64,000 bases of DNA from Saccharopolyspora oryzae (lineage in GTDB: Bacteria > Actinomycetota > Actinomycetes > Mycobacteriales > Pseudonocardiaceae). The DNA lies in NCBI RefSeq assembly GCF_027853915.1, contig NZ_JAQGLA010000002.1, positions 124,001 to 188,000 on the forward strand, written 5' to 3'. Below the pieces are notes generated by a model. The model saw only the letters and a list, made by a program, of their open reading frames with translations, ran no database searches and was not told the origin of the DNA. The translations under genes were made by a program, and so were the position numbers. The stretch's first letter is position 1. Every line of letters starts with the position of its first letter. This document shows, one piece after another, positions 43,745-51,852 of this stretch.

Positions 43745-43794
43745 GAGTGAAGGGCACCTTCGACCGAGTAAGTCGTCAAAGGTGCCCTTCACTC
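43745..43794. terminator. Palindrome 1 after the monooxygenase gene
   Basis: Perfect 16-bp arms GAGTGAAGGGCACCTT (43745-43760) and AAGGTGCCCTTCACTC (43779-43794), loop 18 nt. It lies between convergent genes and can end both. Confidence 0.8.
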
Positions 43795-43808
43795 ACCACC
43801 CGAACGGA

Positions 43809-43854
43809 GTCGTGAGTGTGAAACAGTGCTCCAACACGGTTTCACACTCACGAC
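43809..43854. terminator. Palindrome 2, tandem to palindrome 1
   Basis: Perfect 16-bp arms GTCGTGAGTGTGAAAC (43809-43824) and GTTTCACACTCACGAC (43839-43854), loop 14 nt, ending 8 bp before the DUF397 stop. Sequence differs from palindrome 1. Confidence 0.8.
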
Positions 43855-43862
43855 CCACGCAC

Positions 43863-44036
43863 TCACCGCTCGAACCGCCCAGTCTTCACAGCCCGCAAAA
43901 ACCCCGTGATGTCAACGGAAAGCACCGGCCCCTCCGGGTCCTTCGAGTCCCGGATCAAGCCGCGCGGGTCGGATAACTCCACGCAGTTGCCATTGGCGTT
44001 GGAGTAGCTGGACTTTCGCCAGGTGGTTCCGTTCAT
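43863..44036 (-). CDS. DUF397 protein
   Basis: 57 aa. WRKSSYSNANGNCVELSD and VRDSKDPEGP-like sequence (here IRDSKDPEGPVLSVD) are the DUF397 marks; WRKSS...N.CVEVA is the family core. ATG 44036 overlaps the stop of the XRE regulator gene (ATGA). Pairs of this kind are numerous in actinomycetes (as in BldB-WhiJ-like systems); the DUF397 protein is thought to modulate its partner regulator. Confidence 0.93.
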   Translation of the reverse strand: MNGTTWRKSSYSNANGNCVELSDPRGLIRDSKDPEGPVLSVDITGFLRAVKTGRFER

Positions 44037-44881
44037 CTTTCCTCCCACTGCAAGACGGCCTTCTCGATGAGGGCCAGCGACTCTGCTTCGTCCATCGCGA
44101 TGTCCCGGAGCCAGTCGACGGCTTTCCTGTACTCAGCGACGTCGTGCTCCGTCGGGATGAACGCACCCGAGCTGTGGTGCTCGAAGTGCACGACAGGAGA
44201 CGTGTCCGGGAACTCGTAGAAGACGAACGGGCCCGACCACCCTGGATGCCAGCCGATCCGCTGCGGCATCAGCTGCACCACCACGTTCGGACGCGCCGCC
44301 ATCTGAGCCAAGTGCCGAAGTTGGTCGAGGACCACACCATCAGGACCGATCGGCTCGTAGAGCCCTGCCTCGCCGATCAACGCGTGGAAGTTCACCGGAT
44401 CCCTGCGAGTGAGCACCTCGCGACGGCTCACGTTGAGCATGACGCGCAGCTCGACATCAGTCTGCTTCAACCCCGCAGCCACCTTGATCGCCCTGGTGTA
44501 GTCCGAGGTTTGGAGCAGACCTGGGATCACGATCGGCGACCACTCGACGATGGAGGACGCTGACCGCTCGCACTCGACCACGCCCGCCAGCTGTTGGGGA
44601 ATGCCGTTCATCCCGACTGTGAGCCAGTTCGGCTCTGCCACGTTCCGCGCCAGATCCAAGATTCTCTCGCGTTCGCGCGGCGAGATTCGCAGCGCGGTGA
44701 GGATCATCGCGACGGTTTCGACGTTGGGTACGCGGTGGCCGTTCTCCCAGTGCGAGATCTGGGTGTGGGACAGCTCCAGATGTCTTGCCAGCTCACGTGA
44801 GCCCATGCCGTTCGCCAGCCGGGCTTCGCGAAGAGCCGCCGACAATGCCCTGGCACGCGGCGTACCTGCGGTTGCGGGCAT
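44033..44881 (-). CDS. XRE-family regulator with DUF5753 domain
   Basis: 282 aa. HTH at about 10-70 (LREARLANGMGSRELARHLE, HTQISHWENGHRVP) and a DUF5753 domain from about 100 (VVEWSPIVIPGLLQTSDYTRA, RQ-like LTRRDPVNFHALIGEAGL, LRHLAQMAARPNVVVQLMP, GPFVFYEFP). This is the WhiJ-like partner of DUF397 proteins. ATG 44881 is chosen; the frame is open to 44920. Two small genes are divergent from it across a 128-bp gap that must hold both promoters. Confidence 0.93.
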   Translation of the reverse strand: MPATAGTPRARALSAALREARLANGMGSRELARHLELSHTQISHWENGHRVPNVETVAMILTALRISPRERERILDLARNVAEPNWLTVGMNGIPQQLAGVVECERSASSIVEWSPIVIPGLLQTSDYTRAIKVAAGLKQTDVELRVMLNVSRREVLTRRDPVNFHALIGEAGLYEPIGPDGVVLDQLRHLAQMAARPNVVVQLMPQRIGWHPGWSGPFVFYEFPDTSPVVHFEHHSSGAFIPTEHDVAEYRKAVDWLRDIAMDEAESLALIEKAVLQWEER

Positions 44882-45009
44882 GCACCACATCCTATCGGTT
44901 GACCTGCGCAAACAGATCACCCAATTAGATCACTAGTGGTGCACCCCGGCAACCAACCAGCATGGTGTCTACGCAACCAGAGACATCAGTCGAAACCACG
45001 GAGGTGCGC

Positions 45010-45282
45010 ATGTTCGGTGTTGAGGTTTGGCCGCGGTGGTTGCCTTCGCCTGGGTTGCGGGGTCTGGAGACGCACTTCGTTGCTCGGCCGGGTGGGGACG
45101 GGGCTTGCGGGGCCGTTGTCATGTGGGCCGCCGTTGGGCATCCCACCACCACTCGGCCGCACTGCTGGATCTGCGAGCAGATCGCCTCGACGCGGGCCAC
45201 TGCCCCTGCTCGGCCTCGCAGCACTCGGCGTGGGCCTGGCCAGCTGCGCGAACAGGAATGCGTCAAGCGGGCGCGTCGTTGA
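45010..45282 (+). CDS. Small protein of unknown function, 90 aa
   Basis: ATG 45010 follows a strong GGAGG (45000-45004). The peptide starts MFGVEVWPRWLPSPGLRG and contains HCWICEQI, a CxxC pair, near its middle; the last 35 residues are Arg-rich. No family recognised. The ribosome site, the ending 30 nt before the next small gene and the position opposite the XRE/DUF397 pair support it as a real gene. The tail may partly be chance frame. Confidence 0.5.
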   Translation: MFGVEVWPRWLPSPGLRGLETHFVARPGGDGACGAVVMWAAVGHPTTTRPHCWICEQIASTRATAPARPRSTRRGPGQLREQECVKRARR

Positions 45283-45312
45283 GAGTCTACTTCGGACGGA
45301 TGGAGGTTTCCC

Positions 45313-45561
45313 GTGTTCTGGCTTCAGCTCGGCACTCTCGTTGCGATCAACCTCGTCATCTGGGGGATGTTGCTCTTACCGTCGTCGCATCGGCAGCACG
45401 GGGATGCTGGCGAGGGTTCTTACGACGTGTGGCGGTTGATCGGCGATGTCGAGGCCGAGCGGGCTGCCGAGTACGCGGGACGACATCGGCTTCGCGAGTG
45501 GTCCGGCGAGAGCTCGGTGTCCGCTGAAGCTGTGGTGTGGCCTCCGCCGAACACCCCTTGA
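45313..45561 (+). CDS. Small membrane protein, 82 aa
   Basis: GTG 45313 follows GGAGG (45302-45306). One hydrophobic helix at about 4-23 (LQLGTLVAINLVIWGMLLL), then a polar, acidic part with EAERAAEYAGRHRLREW. No known family. Probably in one transcript with the 90-aa gene before it, divergent from the XRE/DUF397 pair. Confidence 0.6.
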   Translation: MFWLQLGTLVAINLVIWGMLLLPSSHRQHGDAGEGSYDVWRLIGDVEAERAAEYAGRHRLREWSGESSVSAEAVVWPPPNTP

Positions 45562-45638
45562 CCGGGCCGGCGCGTCGATCCCTCCCCGACACGCGCCGGT
45601 CCTCCCGGTAGCCGGGCACTGCCCCCGACCCCGCCCGG

Positions 45639-47318
45639 CTACCGGGGCCCCTCCTGCCAGACCGGTTCCGGCGACTCGCGGACCTGGCCTTCGGCGTGGA
45701 AGACCAGGAAGCGGTCGAAGGAGCGGGCGAACCAGCGGTCGTGGGTCACCGCGATCACCGTTCCGTCGAACTCGTCCAGGCCCGCCTGCAACGCGTCCGC
45801 CGAGACCAGGTCGAGGTTGTCCGTGGGTTCGTCCAGGAGCAGGAGGTTCGCGCCTTCCAGCTCCAGCAGCAGGATCTGGAACCTGGCCTGCTGACCACCG
45901 GAGAGCGTGTCGAACGGGCGCTGCGCTCCCTGCACGATGTCGTAGCGGGCGAGCAGGCGGCTGGCTTCCTCGCGGGTCATGCCCGCACGCCGCTCTCCCC
46001 CGCCCATCAGCAGTTCCAGCAACGTTCGGCCGGTGAACTCCGGGTGCTCGTGGGTCTGCGCGAACATGCCCGGCACCACGCGCGCGCCCAGGCGCGCGAG
46101 ACCGGTGTGCGCCACCGGTGTCAGCGCTTCCTGGTCCGGTACGGGCACATCATCGCTGCCGCCCCGGGCCAGCAGCCGCAGGAAGTGCGACTTGCCGGAT
46201 CCGTTGGCGCCCAGCACTGCGATTCTCTCGCCGTAGCGGATCTCGGTGGTGAACGACTTGGTCAGCCCGTCCAGCGCCAAGTCCTCGCAGACCACCGCGC
46301 GTTTGCCGGTGCGCCCGCCCGCCAGCTTCACCTTCACGTTCTGCTTGCGCGGCACCGCCTCCGGCGGGCCGGCTTCGTCGAACTTGCGCAGCCGGGTCTG
46401 CGCCGCCTGATAGCGGGCGGCCATGGAGTCGTTGTACGACGCCTTCTGCTTGAGCATCTGGACCAGCCGGACCAGCTTCGCCCGGTCCTCGTCCCAGCGG
46501 CGGCGGAGCTCGTCCAACCTGGAGTTCCGGTCCTCGCGGGCCTGGTCGTAGGTGGCGAAACCGCCGCCGTGCACCCAAGTCCGGTTGCCCACCGCACCCA
46601 GCTCGACCGTCACGATCCGGTTCGCGGTGCGGTTGAGCAGTTCCCGGTCGTGGGTCACGAACAGCACGCTCTTCGGGGTTTCCCGGATCTGCTCCTCGAG
46701 CCACTGCTTGCCCGGCACGTCGAGGTAGTTGTCCGGCTCGTCGAGCAGCAGCACCTGGTCCGGGCCGCGCAGCAGCGCTTCCAGCGCGAGCCGCTTCTGC
46801 TGACCACCGGAGAGCTTCCGCAGTTCGCGGAACCGGGCCCGGTCGTACGGGATCCCGATTGCGGCCGTGCAGCAGACGTCCCAGAGCACCTCCGCGTCGT
46901 AACCACCCGCGTCGGTGTACTCCGCGATCGCCTCGGCATAGGCGATCTGAGCAGCATCGTCGTCCTGCTCGATGAGCCGGTTCTCGGTCCGCTCCAGCTT
47001 CTCCGCCGCAGCGCGGATCCGCGGCGCGGACAGCGAGACCAGCAGGTCGTGCACCGTCGAATCATCGCGGGCGTGCCCGATGAACTGGCGCATCACGCCG
47101 AGACCACCGGATCGGGCGATGCTGCCCTCGGTCGGCGTCAGATCGCCCGAGACCAGCCGCAGCAACGTCGTCTTGCCCGAGCCGTTCGGCCCGACCAGAG
47201 CGGTCTTCGCCCCGTCTCCCACGCGGAACGACACGTCGTCCAGCAGCACCCGGCCATCGGGCAAGACGTAGTTCACCTTCTGCAGGTCGACGTGCCCCAT
47301 GGCGGCTGACGAGCTCAT
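45639..47318 (-). CDS. ABC-F ATPase, duplicated
   Basis: 559 aa with two ABC domains and no membrane part. Domain 1: Walker A GPNGSGKTTLLRL (about 43), signature LSGGQQKRLALEALL, Walker B VLLLDEPDNYLD. Linker with charged helices (about 265-325, DELRRRWDEDRAKLVRLVQM). Domain 2: GANGSGKSHFLRLL, LSGGQQARFQILLLEL, LLLLDEPTDNLDL. This is the ABC-F layout; members act on the ribosome, in translation control or antibiotic protection. ATG 47318 is used. It stands alone; subgroup not determined. Confidence 0.92.
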   Translation of the reverse strand: MSSSAAMGHVDLQKVNYVLPDGRVLLDDVSFRVGDGAKTALVGPNGSGKTTLLRLVSGDLTPTEGSIARSGGLGVMRQFIGHARDDSTVHDLLVSLSAPRIRAAAEKLERTENRLIEQDDDAAQIAYAEAIAEYTDAGGYDAEVLWDVCCTAAIGIPYDRARFRELRKLSGGQQKRLALEALLRGPDQVLLLDEPDNYLDVPGKQWLEEQIRETPKSVLFVTHDRELLNRTANRIVTVELGAVGNRTWVHGGGFATYDQAREDRNSRLDELRRRWDEDRAKLVRLVQMLKQKASYNDSMAARYQAAQTRLRKFDEAGPPEAVPRKQNVKVKLAGGRTGKRAVVCEDLALDGLTKSFTTEIRYGERIAVLGANGSGKSHFLRLLARGGSDDVPVPDQEALTPVAHTGLARLGARVVPGMFAQTHEHPEFTGRTLLELLMGGGERRAGMTREEASRLLARYDIVQGAQRPFDTLSGGQQARFQILLLELEGANLLLLDEPTDNLDLVSADALQAGLDEFDGTVIAVTHDRWFARSFDRFLVFHAEGQVRESPEPVWQEGPR

Positions 47319-47522
47319 GCCGCGGAAGCTATCGCGCCCGAGATGTCCGTGGCGAACGATTTTTCCGGACGCTGCACCGGAGGCGCCGAGCTCCGGTCAC
47401 CAAGGGTCGCCGTCGCGGTGATCGCAGGTGATCTGCCCGGCGAGACAGCACCTCGCTGCTCACCGGGGCCCGCAAGATCACCCCTGTCCGTCCACGGATT
47501 CCCGTGCAAGTCCGGATCGAGC

Positions 47523-47918
47523 TCAGAACTTCCCGGGGTGCATGATCACCCAGACGATGAGCCCCAACCCGACCACGACGGCAACGAGGGGTAGCCAGTT
47601 CGCCCGGCCCGACGCGGTGTCGATCACGACCTCTTCCGGTTTGGCCGGGTCGTAGAGCACCTGAACCTGGGCTCCCTTCTCGGGGCTGGAGCTACCGCCG
47701 ACCCTCGTCTTCGCCCGGACGAGCCGCCCCTCGGCGGTCCGGAACTCCACCACCGGGTAGCAGATCCTCCTATTGCGATGGGAACCCGTGCTGTGCCGCC
47801 AGTGCAGGTCCACCACGGTCCCGGGCACGCGCTCACCCGTCCGGTTCAGCCGCCAGCCCTGGTAAGCCGCCCATCCACCGGCCAGGACGAAGACCAAACC
47901 GCCCAAAATTACCCACAA
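47523..47918 (-). CDS. DUF3592-like membrane protein
   Basis: 131 aa from TTG 47918 (GGGAGAG seven bases upstream). Helix 1 (about 2-24, VILGGLVFVLAGGWAAYQG), an outer beta-rich part with RVPGTVVDLHWRHS, YPVVEFRTAEGRLVRAKTRVG and VQVLYDPAKPEEVVID, and a last helix (WLPLVAVVVGLGLIVWVIM). These strands are typical of DUF3592. The frame runs open to 48074; no better start is visible, so the N-terminus is uncertain. Function unknown. Confidence 0.72.
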   Translation of the reverse strand: MWVILGGLVFVLAGGWAAYQGWRLNRTGERVPGTVVDLHWRHSTGSHRNRRICYPVVEFRTAEGRLVRAKTRVGGSSSPEKGAQVQVLYDPAKPEEVVIDTASGRANWLPLVAVVVGLGLIVWVIMHPGKF

Positions 47919-48032
47919 AACGCTTCTCTCCCATTTCAGGCGGATTCCGAGACCGGCTGCGCGTTCGAAGCGTAATGCGCCTGCCCGTCCCGCGACAGCA
48001 TTCCGGGCCGATTTGAGAAACGCGAAAGAGGA

Positions 48033-48063
48033 CGGGCGGCTTCCGGGGTTCGAAAGCCGCCCG
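48033..48063 (-). terminator. Hairpin after the M28 aminopeptidase gene
   Basis: 10-bp arms CGGGCGGCTT (48033-48042) and AAGCCGCCCG (48054-48063), 11-nt loop. On the minus strand it lies 27 nt past the stop and is followed by TCCTCTTTCGCGTTT. Confidence 0.7.
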
Positions 48064-48090
48064 CCCTCGTTCACACCAGCCGTTTGCGCG

Positions 48091-49068
48091 TTACGGCTGG
48101 GGGAACTGCTCCGCGTAGGTGGTCACCGCGGCGTTGATGGCCTGGAGGTTGCGGTCCAGGGCCTGGGTGTCGACGTTGTCGATGGTGTCGCAGGCCTGGT
48201 GGTAGCACGGGTCGAACGCCTCGCCCGCCTGGCCGCCCCACTTCTGGGCCTGCTCTTCGCTCTTGGTCTCCTCGGCGCCGGTGAAGGTGCCACCCGCCGG
48301 GATGCCCACCTCGATGAACGGGCCGTAGTCGGAGCGGCCGTCGAAGTCGGTGCCCTCGGTCTCCACCCCGGCCGCGGCCAGCGAGTCGTTGAGCAGCTTC
48401 TCGATCTGCGCCGAACCTTCCGGTCCCGGCCCGGCACCCTCGCCGTCGGAGTCGTCGCCGTCGTAGGTGAAGTAACCGGCGTTGGGCGAACCGACCATGT
48501 CGAAGTTCAGGTACGCGGCGATCTGGTCCCGCTCGGCCTGCGGCAGCGACTCCACGTAGTGCGTGGAGCCGACCAGGCCCTCCTCCTCGGCGCCCCAGAA
48601 GGCGAAGCGCAGCTTGTTCTTCGGGGTCGCGCCGCTGCCCGCGTAGTCCAGCGCGGCCTGCAGGATCGCCGCCGACCCGGTGCCGTTGTCGTTGATCCCC
48701 GCGCCGCGGCTGACGCTGTCCAGGTGCGCACCGAACACGACCACGTTGTTGGCGTCGCCACCGGGCGTTTCGGCCAGCAGGTTGTAGGTGGTGCCGCCCA
48801 TGGAGTCGAACTCCTGGACCGAGGTGGTGAAACCGGCCCCGTCCAGCTGCGCCTTGATGTAGTCCAGCGAAGCCTTGTAGCCGGGTTGGCCCGCCGCCCG
48901 GTTCCCGCCGTTGGCCTCCGCGATCTTCTGCAGCTCCTGCAGGTGGTCCTGCACCGCCGCGACCCCGGTCAGCGGTGCGGCCGGTGCGCTCGCCGCGGTG
49001 GCCGGCAGCGCGAGGGCCGACACCGCGGCTAACGCGGTGGCGGTCGCCAGTACTGGTCGTTTCGGCAT
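48091..49068 (-). CDS. Secreted M28-family aminopeptidase
   Basis: 325 aa, the size of Streptomyces griseus aminopeptidase with its signal. Signal peptide at 1-28 (VLATATALAAVSALALPATA). Zinc ligands and catalytic residues: His-Leu-Asp in FGAHLDSV (about 115), GINDNGTGSAAIL with Asp (about 127), EE in FWGAEEEGLVGS (about 162), Asp in LNFDMVGSPN (about 190) and a late His in CYHQACDTIDN. GMPKRP start at ATG 49068, with AAGGGAAG upstream. It removes N-terminal residues from peptides outside the cell. Confidence 0.93.
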   Translation of the reverse strand: MPKRPVLATATALAAVSALALPATAASAPAAPLTGVAAVQDHLQELQKIAEANGGNRAAGQPGYKASLDYIKAQLDGAGFTTSVQEFDSMGGTTYNLLAETPGGDANNVVVFGAHLDSVSRGAGINDNGTGSAAILQAALDYAGSGATPKNKLRFAFWGAEEEGLVGSTHYVESLPQAERDQIAAYLNFDMVGSPNAGYFTYDGDDSDGEGAGPGPEGSAQIEKLLNDSLAAAGVETEGTDFDGRSDYGPFIEVGIPAGGTFTGAEETKSEEQAQKWGGQAGEAFDPCYHQACDTIDNVDTQALDRNLQAINAAVTTYAEQFPQP

Positions 49069-49300
49069 GCCACTTCCCTTCGTCCTGGCCAAGCCGCAGC
49101 GGAAGGTATCCACCCCCGCCCGGGCGGCGGCTGGTTTGACGGGAAGTCGCCGGAGCACGTGTTTTTACCGGATTCACCGGTGCCATTCGGATGTTCGGCA
49201 GGAATCCACCGAGCGGACGCGGAGAGTCCACCGATCGGGCGCCGCGGCGGCCTACCTTCCGACCAGCCCCAGCACTAGCAAGACGAGGAGTCAACCCCAG

Positions 49301-50311
49301 ATGGACCGTCGATCATTCCTGGTCGGAGCGGGTGGTTCGCTCGCCGCCACCGCCGCGCTGAGCACCTCGGCGCAGGCCGCGCCTCCACCGACCTCCGCTG
49401 ACAAGGTCCGGTTCAACGTGATCAGCGACATCCAGGGCGACCTCGCCGACTTCGGCCGCGCGCTGGACGACCTGGCCACCATCAACCCGAACAGCGCCGG
49501 GCTCGGCATCGCCGGGGACATCACGCCGCGCGGTTACGACTTCGAGTACGCCGCCGTCCAGTCCACTTTGGACCAGCACCCGCACCCGCAGAACGTGGCG
49601 TGGGCGATCGGCAACCACGAGTTCTACGTGCCGAAGTGGCGCGACCCGAACACCCTGGCGCAGGAGACCTGGCCCAACGGCACCACCGAGGACTCGCTGT
49701 TCCGCAGCTTCTACCGCTTCGCCGCGCGCAACACCGTCTACTCCGAGACCTCGTTCGGCGGGATCCCGGTGCTGTGCTTGGGAACCGAGCGCTACTCGCA
49801 CTACCACGACCAGAGCCTCTGGGACGAGGTGTGGATCAGCGACCAGCAGTTCAACTGGCTCGCCGACCGCCTCGAGTTCTGGGCCCGCTGGCGCAAGCCG
49901 GTCATGGTGCTGACCCACCACCCGCTGCCGAACACCGTCTCCGGCACGCACAACAAGCTGTACCGCAACGACTACCTGCAGGCCGACCAGCTGCTGCAGC
50001 TGCTCGGCCGCTACCCCGACGTGTTCCTGTTCTCCGGGCACACGCACTGGAACCTGGACCTGTCCGACTGGGTCGTCCGCCGCGTGGTGCGGGAAACCGG
50101 CAACCTGGAGGGCTTCAACGTGATCAACACCGGGGCCATCCAGGTCGGCTGGGAGGACGACGGCAAGGGCGGCGAGGTCTCCCTCGGCGGGGCGTTCAAC
50201 CAGGGCCTGCAGATCGAGGTCGACGCGCGCACCGTGGTGATCAAGGCCCGCGACTTCACCACCGGGACCTGGCTGAAGCAGGCCACCGTCCCGCTGCACA
50301 ACCCGATGTAA
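49301..50311 (+). CDS. Tat-exported metallophosphoesterase
   Basis: 336 aa. Twin-arginine signal MDRRSFLVGAGGSLAATAAL. Calcineurin-like motifs: SDIQGD (about 42; DXQ in place of the usual DXH), AGDITPRG (about 70), GNHEFYVP (about 105), LTHHPLP (about 206) and GHTHWNLDL (about 246). The changed first motif lowers similarity to the standard dimetal site. DUF4073 or other tails are absent. GAGGAG at 49285-49290 precedes ATG 49301. Substrate unknown; exported phosphodiesterases often act on nucleotides, which would suit the nucleoside transporter gene that follows. Confidence 0.88.
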   Translation: MDRRSFLVGAGGSLAATAALSTSAQAAPPPTSADKVRFNVISDIQGDLADFGRALDDLATINPNSAGLGIAGDITPRGYDFEYAAVQSTLDQHPHPQNVAWAIGNHEFYVPKWRDPNTLAQETWPNGTTEDSLFRSFYRFAARNTVYSETSFGGIPVLCLGTERYSHYHDQSLWDEVWISDQQFNWLADRLEFWARWRKPVMVLTHHPLPNTVSGTHNKLYRNDYLQADQLLQLLGRYPDVFLFSGHTHWNLDLSDWVVRRVVRETGNLEGFNVINTGAIQVGWEDDGKGGEVSLGGAFNQGLQIEVDARTVVIKARDFTTGTWLKQATVPLHNPM

Positions 50312-50477
50312 CCGATCCGTCGCGCCGGGTGCGGTTCCACCAGACGCCGCACCCGGGCGCCGCGAGATGCCCATCACAAATGCCGGTCCCCTGTGCAGAA
50401 CCTCTGACCTGCATGCGAGCATCGCCCGGGTTTCCACGTCCACGTCGCATTCGCGGCGTTCACCGGAAAGAAGGCTG

Positions 50478-51797
50478 ATGCAGGTGCAGGTCTTGTGGGG
50501 TCTCGGCGGCATGCTCGTGGTGCTGCTGCTGGCGTTCGCGCTGTCGACGAACCGGCGCGCGATCAATCCCCGCACCGTGGTGGGTGCGCTGGCGATCCAG
50601 ATCTTGTTCGCGGTGGTCGTGCTGCGCTGGGACCTGGGCAAGCAGGCGCTGTCCGCGGTGAGCAACGCGGTGCAGAAGGTGCTCGACTCCTCCAAGGAGG
50701 GCATCGAGTTCATGGTCGGGCCGATCCTGCCCACCGAGGGCACCGTGGTGGCCTTCCAGGTGCTGCCGATCATCATCTTCATCTCGGCGCTGACCGCGGT
50801 GCTCTACCACTGGAACATCCTGCAGTGGGTGGTCCGCATCCTCGGTGGCGGGCTGAGCAAGGTGCTGGGCACCTCGCGCCCGGAGTCGCTGAACGCGACC
50901 GCGAACATCTTCCTCGGTATGACCGAGGCGCCGCTGATGGTCCGCCCCTACCTGCCGAAGATGACCCGCTCGGAGTTCTTCGCCGTGATGGGCGGCGGCC
51001 TCGCCACCGTGGCCGGCACCGTGATGGTCGGTTACGCGATGCTCGGTGCCAGCCTGGACCACCTGATCGCGGCCAGCTTCATGGCGGCACCGGCCGGTCT
51101 GCTGATGTCCAAGATCATCGTCCCGGAGACCGAGAAGCAGGCGACCGCCGAAGTCACCGGCGGCTCGGCCGCGAAGGCCACTGAGGACTCGAAGGACGCT
51201 GCGCCCGCTGAAGCCGATGGCGCTGAGACCCAGGCGGTGGCGACCCGCACCGAGGTCGAGGAAGCCGTCGAGGACAAGCCGCGCAACGTCATCGACGCCG
51301 CGGCCAGCGGTGCCTCCGACGGTCTGAAGCTGGCGCTGAACGTCGGCGCGATGCTGTTCGCGTTCGTCTCGCTGATCGCGCTGGTCAACCTGCTCATCGG
51401 CGGCGTCGGCAGCCTGTTCGGCCTGGCAGACCTGACCATGCAGCAGATCCTGGGCTACGTGTTCTCCCCGCTGATGTGGGTGATCGGCGTTCCGTGGAAC
51501 GAAGCGGTGGCCGCGGGCGGCTTCGTCGGCGAGAAGATCGTGCTCAACGAGTTCGTCGCGTTCGCCGACTTCGGCCCGCAGATCCACCAGTTCAGCGAGA
51601 AGAGCGCCACCATCATCACCTTCGCGCTCACCGGTTTCGCCAACCTCGGCTCGCTGGGCATCCTGCTCGGCGGCCTGGGCGGCATGGTCCCGTCCAAGCG
51701 CAGCTGGATCGCCCGCGACGGCGTCCGCGCGATCCTGGCCGGCACCCTGGCGAACCTGCTCAGCGCCACCATCGCGGGCATCCTGGTCGCCGCCTGA
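50478..51797 (+). CDS. NupC-type concentrative nucleoside transporter with acidic insert
   Basis: 439 aa. CNT marks: VGPILPTEGTVVAFQVLPIIIF, SRPESLNATANIFLGMTEAPL (nucleoside and ion site), MGGGLATVAGTVMVGYAML and, in the second half, GEKIVLNEFVAFADFG and ALTGFANLGSLGILLGGLGGMVP. Residues about 215-270 are a long Ala/Glu-rich hydrophilic insert (ATEDSKDAAPAEADGAETQ) in the middle loop, more than usual for NupC. GAAAGAAGG precedes ATG 50478. Imports nucleosides with H+ or Na+. Confidence 0.93.
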   Translation: MQVQVLWGLGGMLVVLLLAFALSTNRRAINPRTVVGALAIQILFAVVVLRWDLGKQALSAVSNAVQKVLDSSKEGIEFMVGPILPTEGTVVAFQVLPIIIFISALTAVLYHWNILQWVVRILGGGLSKVLGTSRPESLNATANIFLGMTEAPLMVRPYLPKMTRSEFFAVMGGGLATVAGTVMVGYAMLGASLDHLIAASFMAAPAGLLMSKIIVPETEKQATAEVTGGSAAKATEDSKDAAPAEADGAETQAVATRTEVEEAVEDKPRNVIDAAASGASDGLKLALNVGAMLFAFVSLIALVNLLIGGVGSLFGLADLTMQQILGYVFSPLMWVIGVPWNEAVAAGGFVGEKIVLNEFVAFADFGPQIHQFSEKSATIITFALTGFANLGSLGILLGGLGGMVPSKRSWIARDGVRAILAGTLANLLSATIAGILVAA

Positions 51798-51807
51798 CGA
51801 GAAGACC

Positions 51808-51852
51808 GCGCGTGCGCAACGGCATTCGACGGCCGTTGCGCACGCGCTTTTT
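51808..51852 (+). terminator. Strong intrinsic terminator after nupC-like gene
   Basis: Perfect 16-bp arms GCGCGTGCGCAACGGC (51808-51823) and GCCGTTGCGCACGCGC (51832-51847), 8-nt loop, followed by TTTTT (51848-51852). The T run reaches the stop codon of the convergent hyuB-like gene (51852-51854), so it is shared. Confidence 0.9.
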
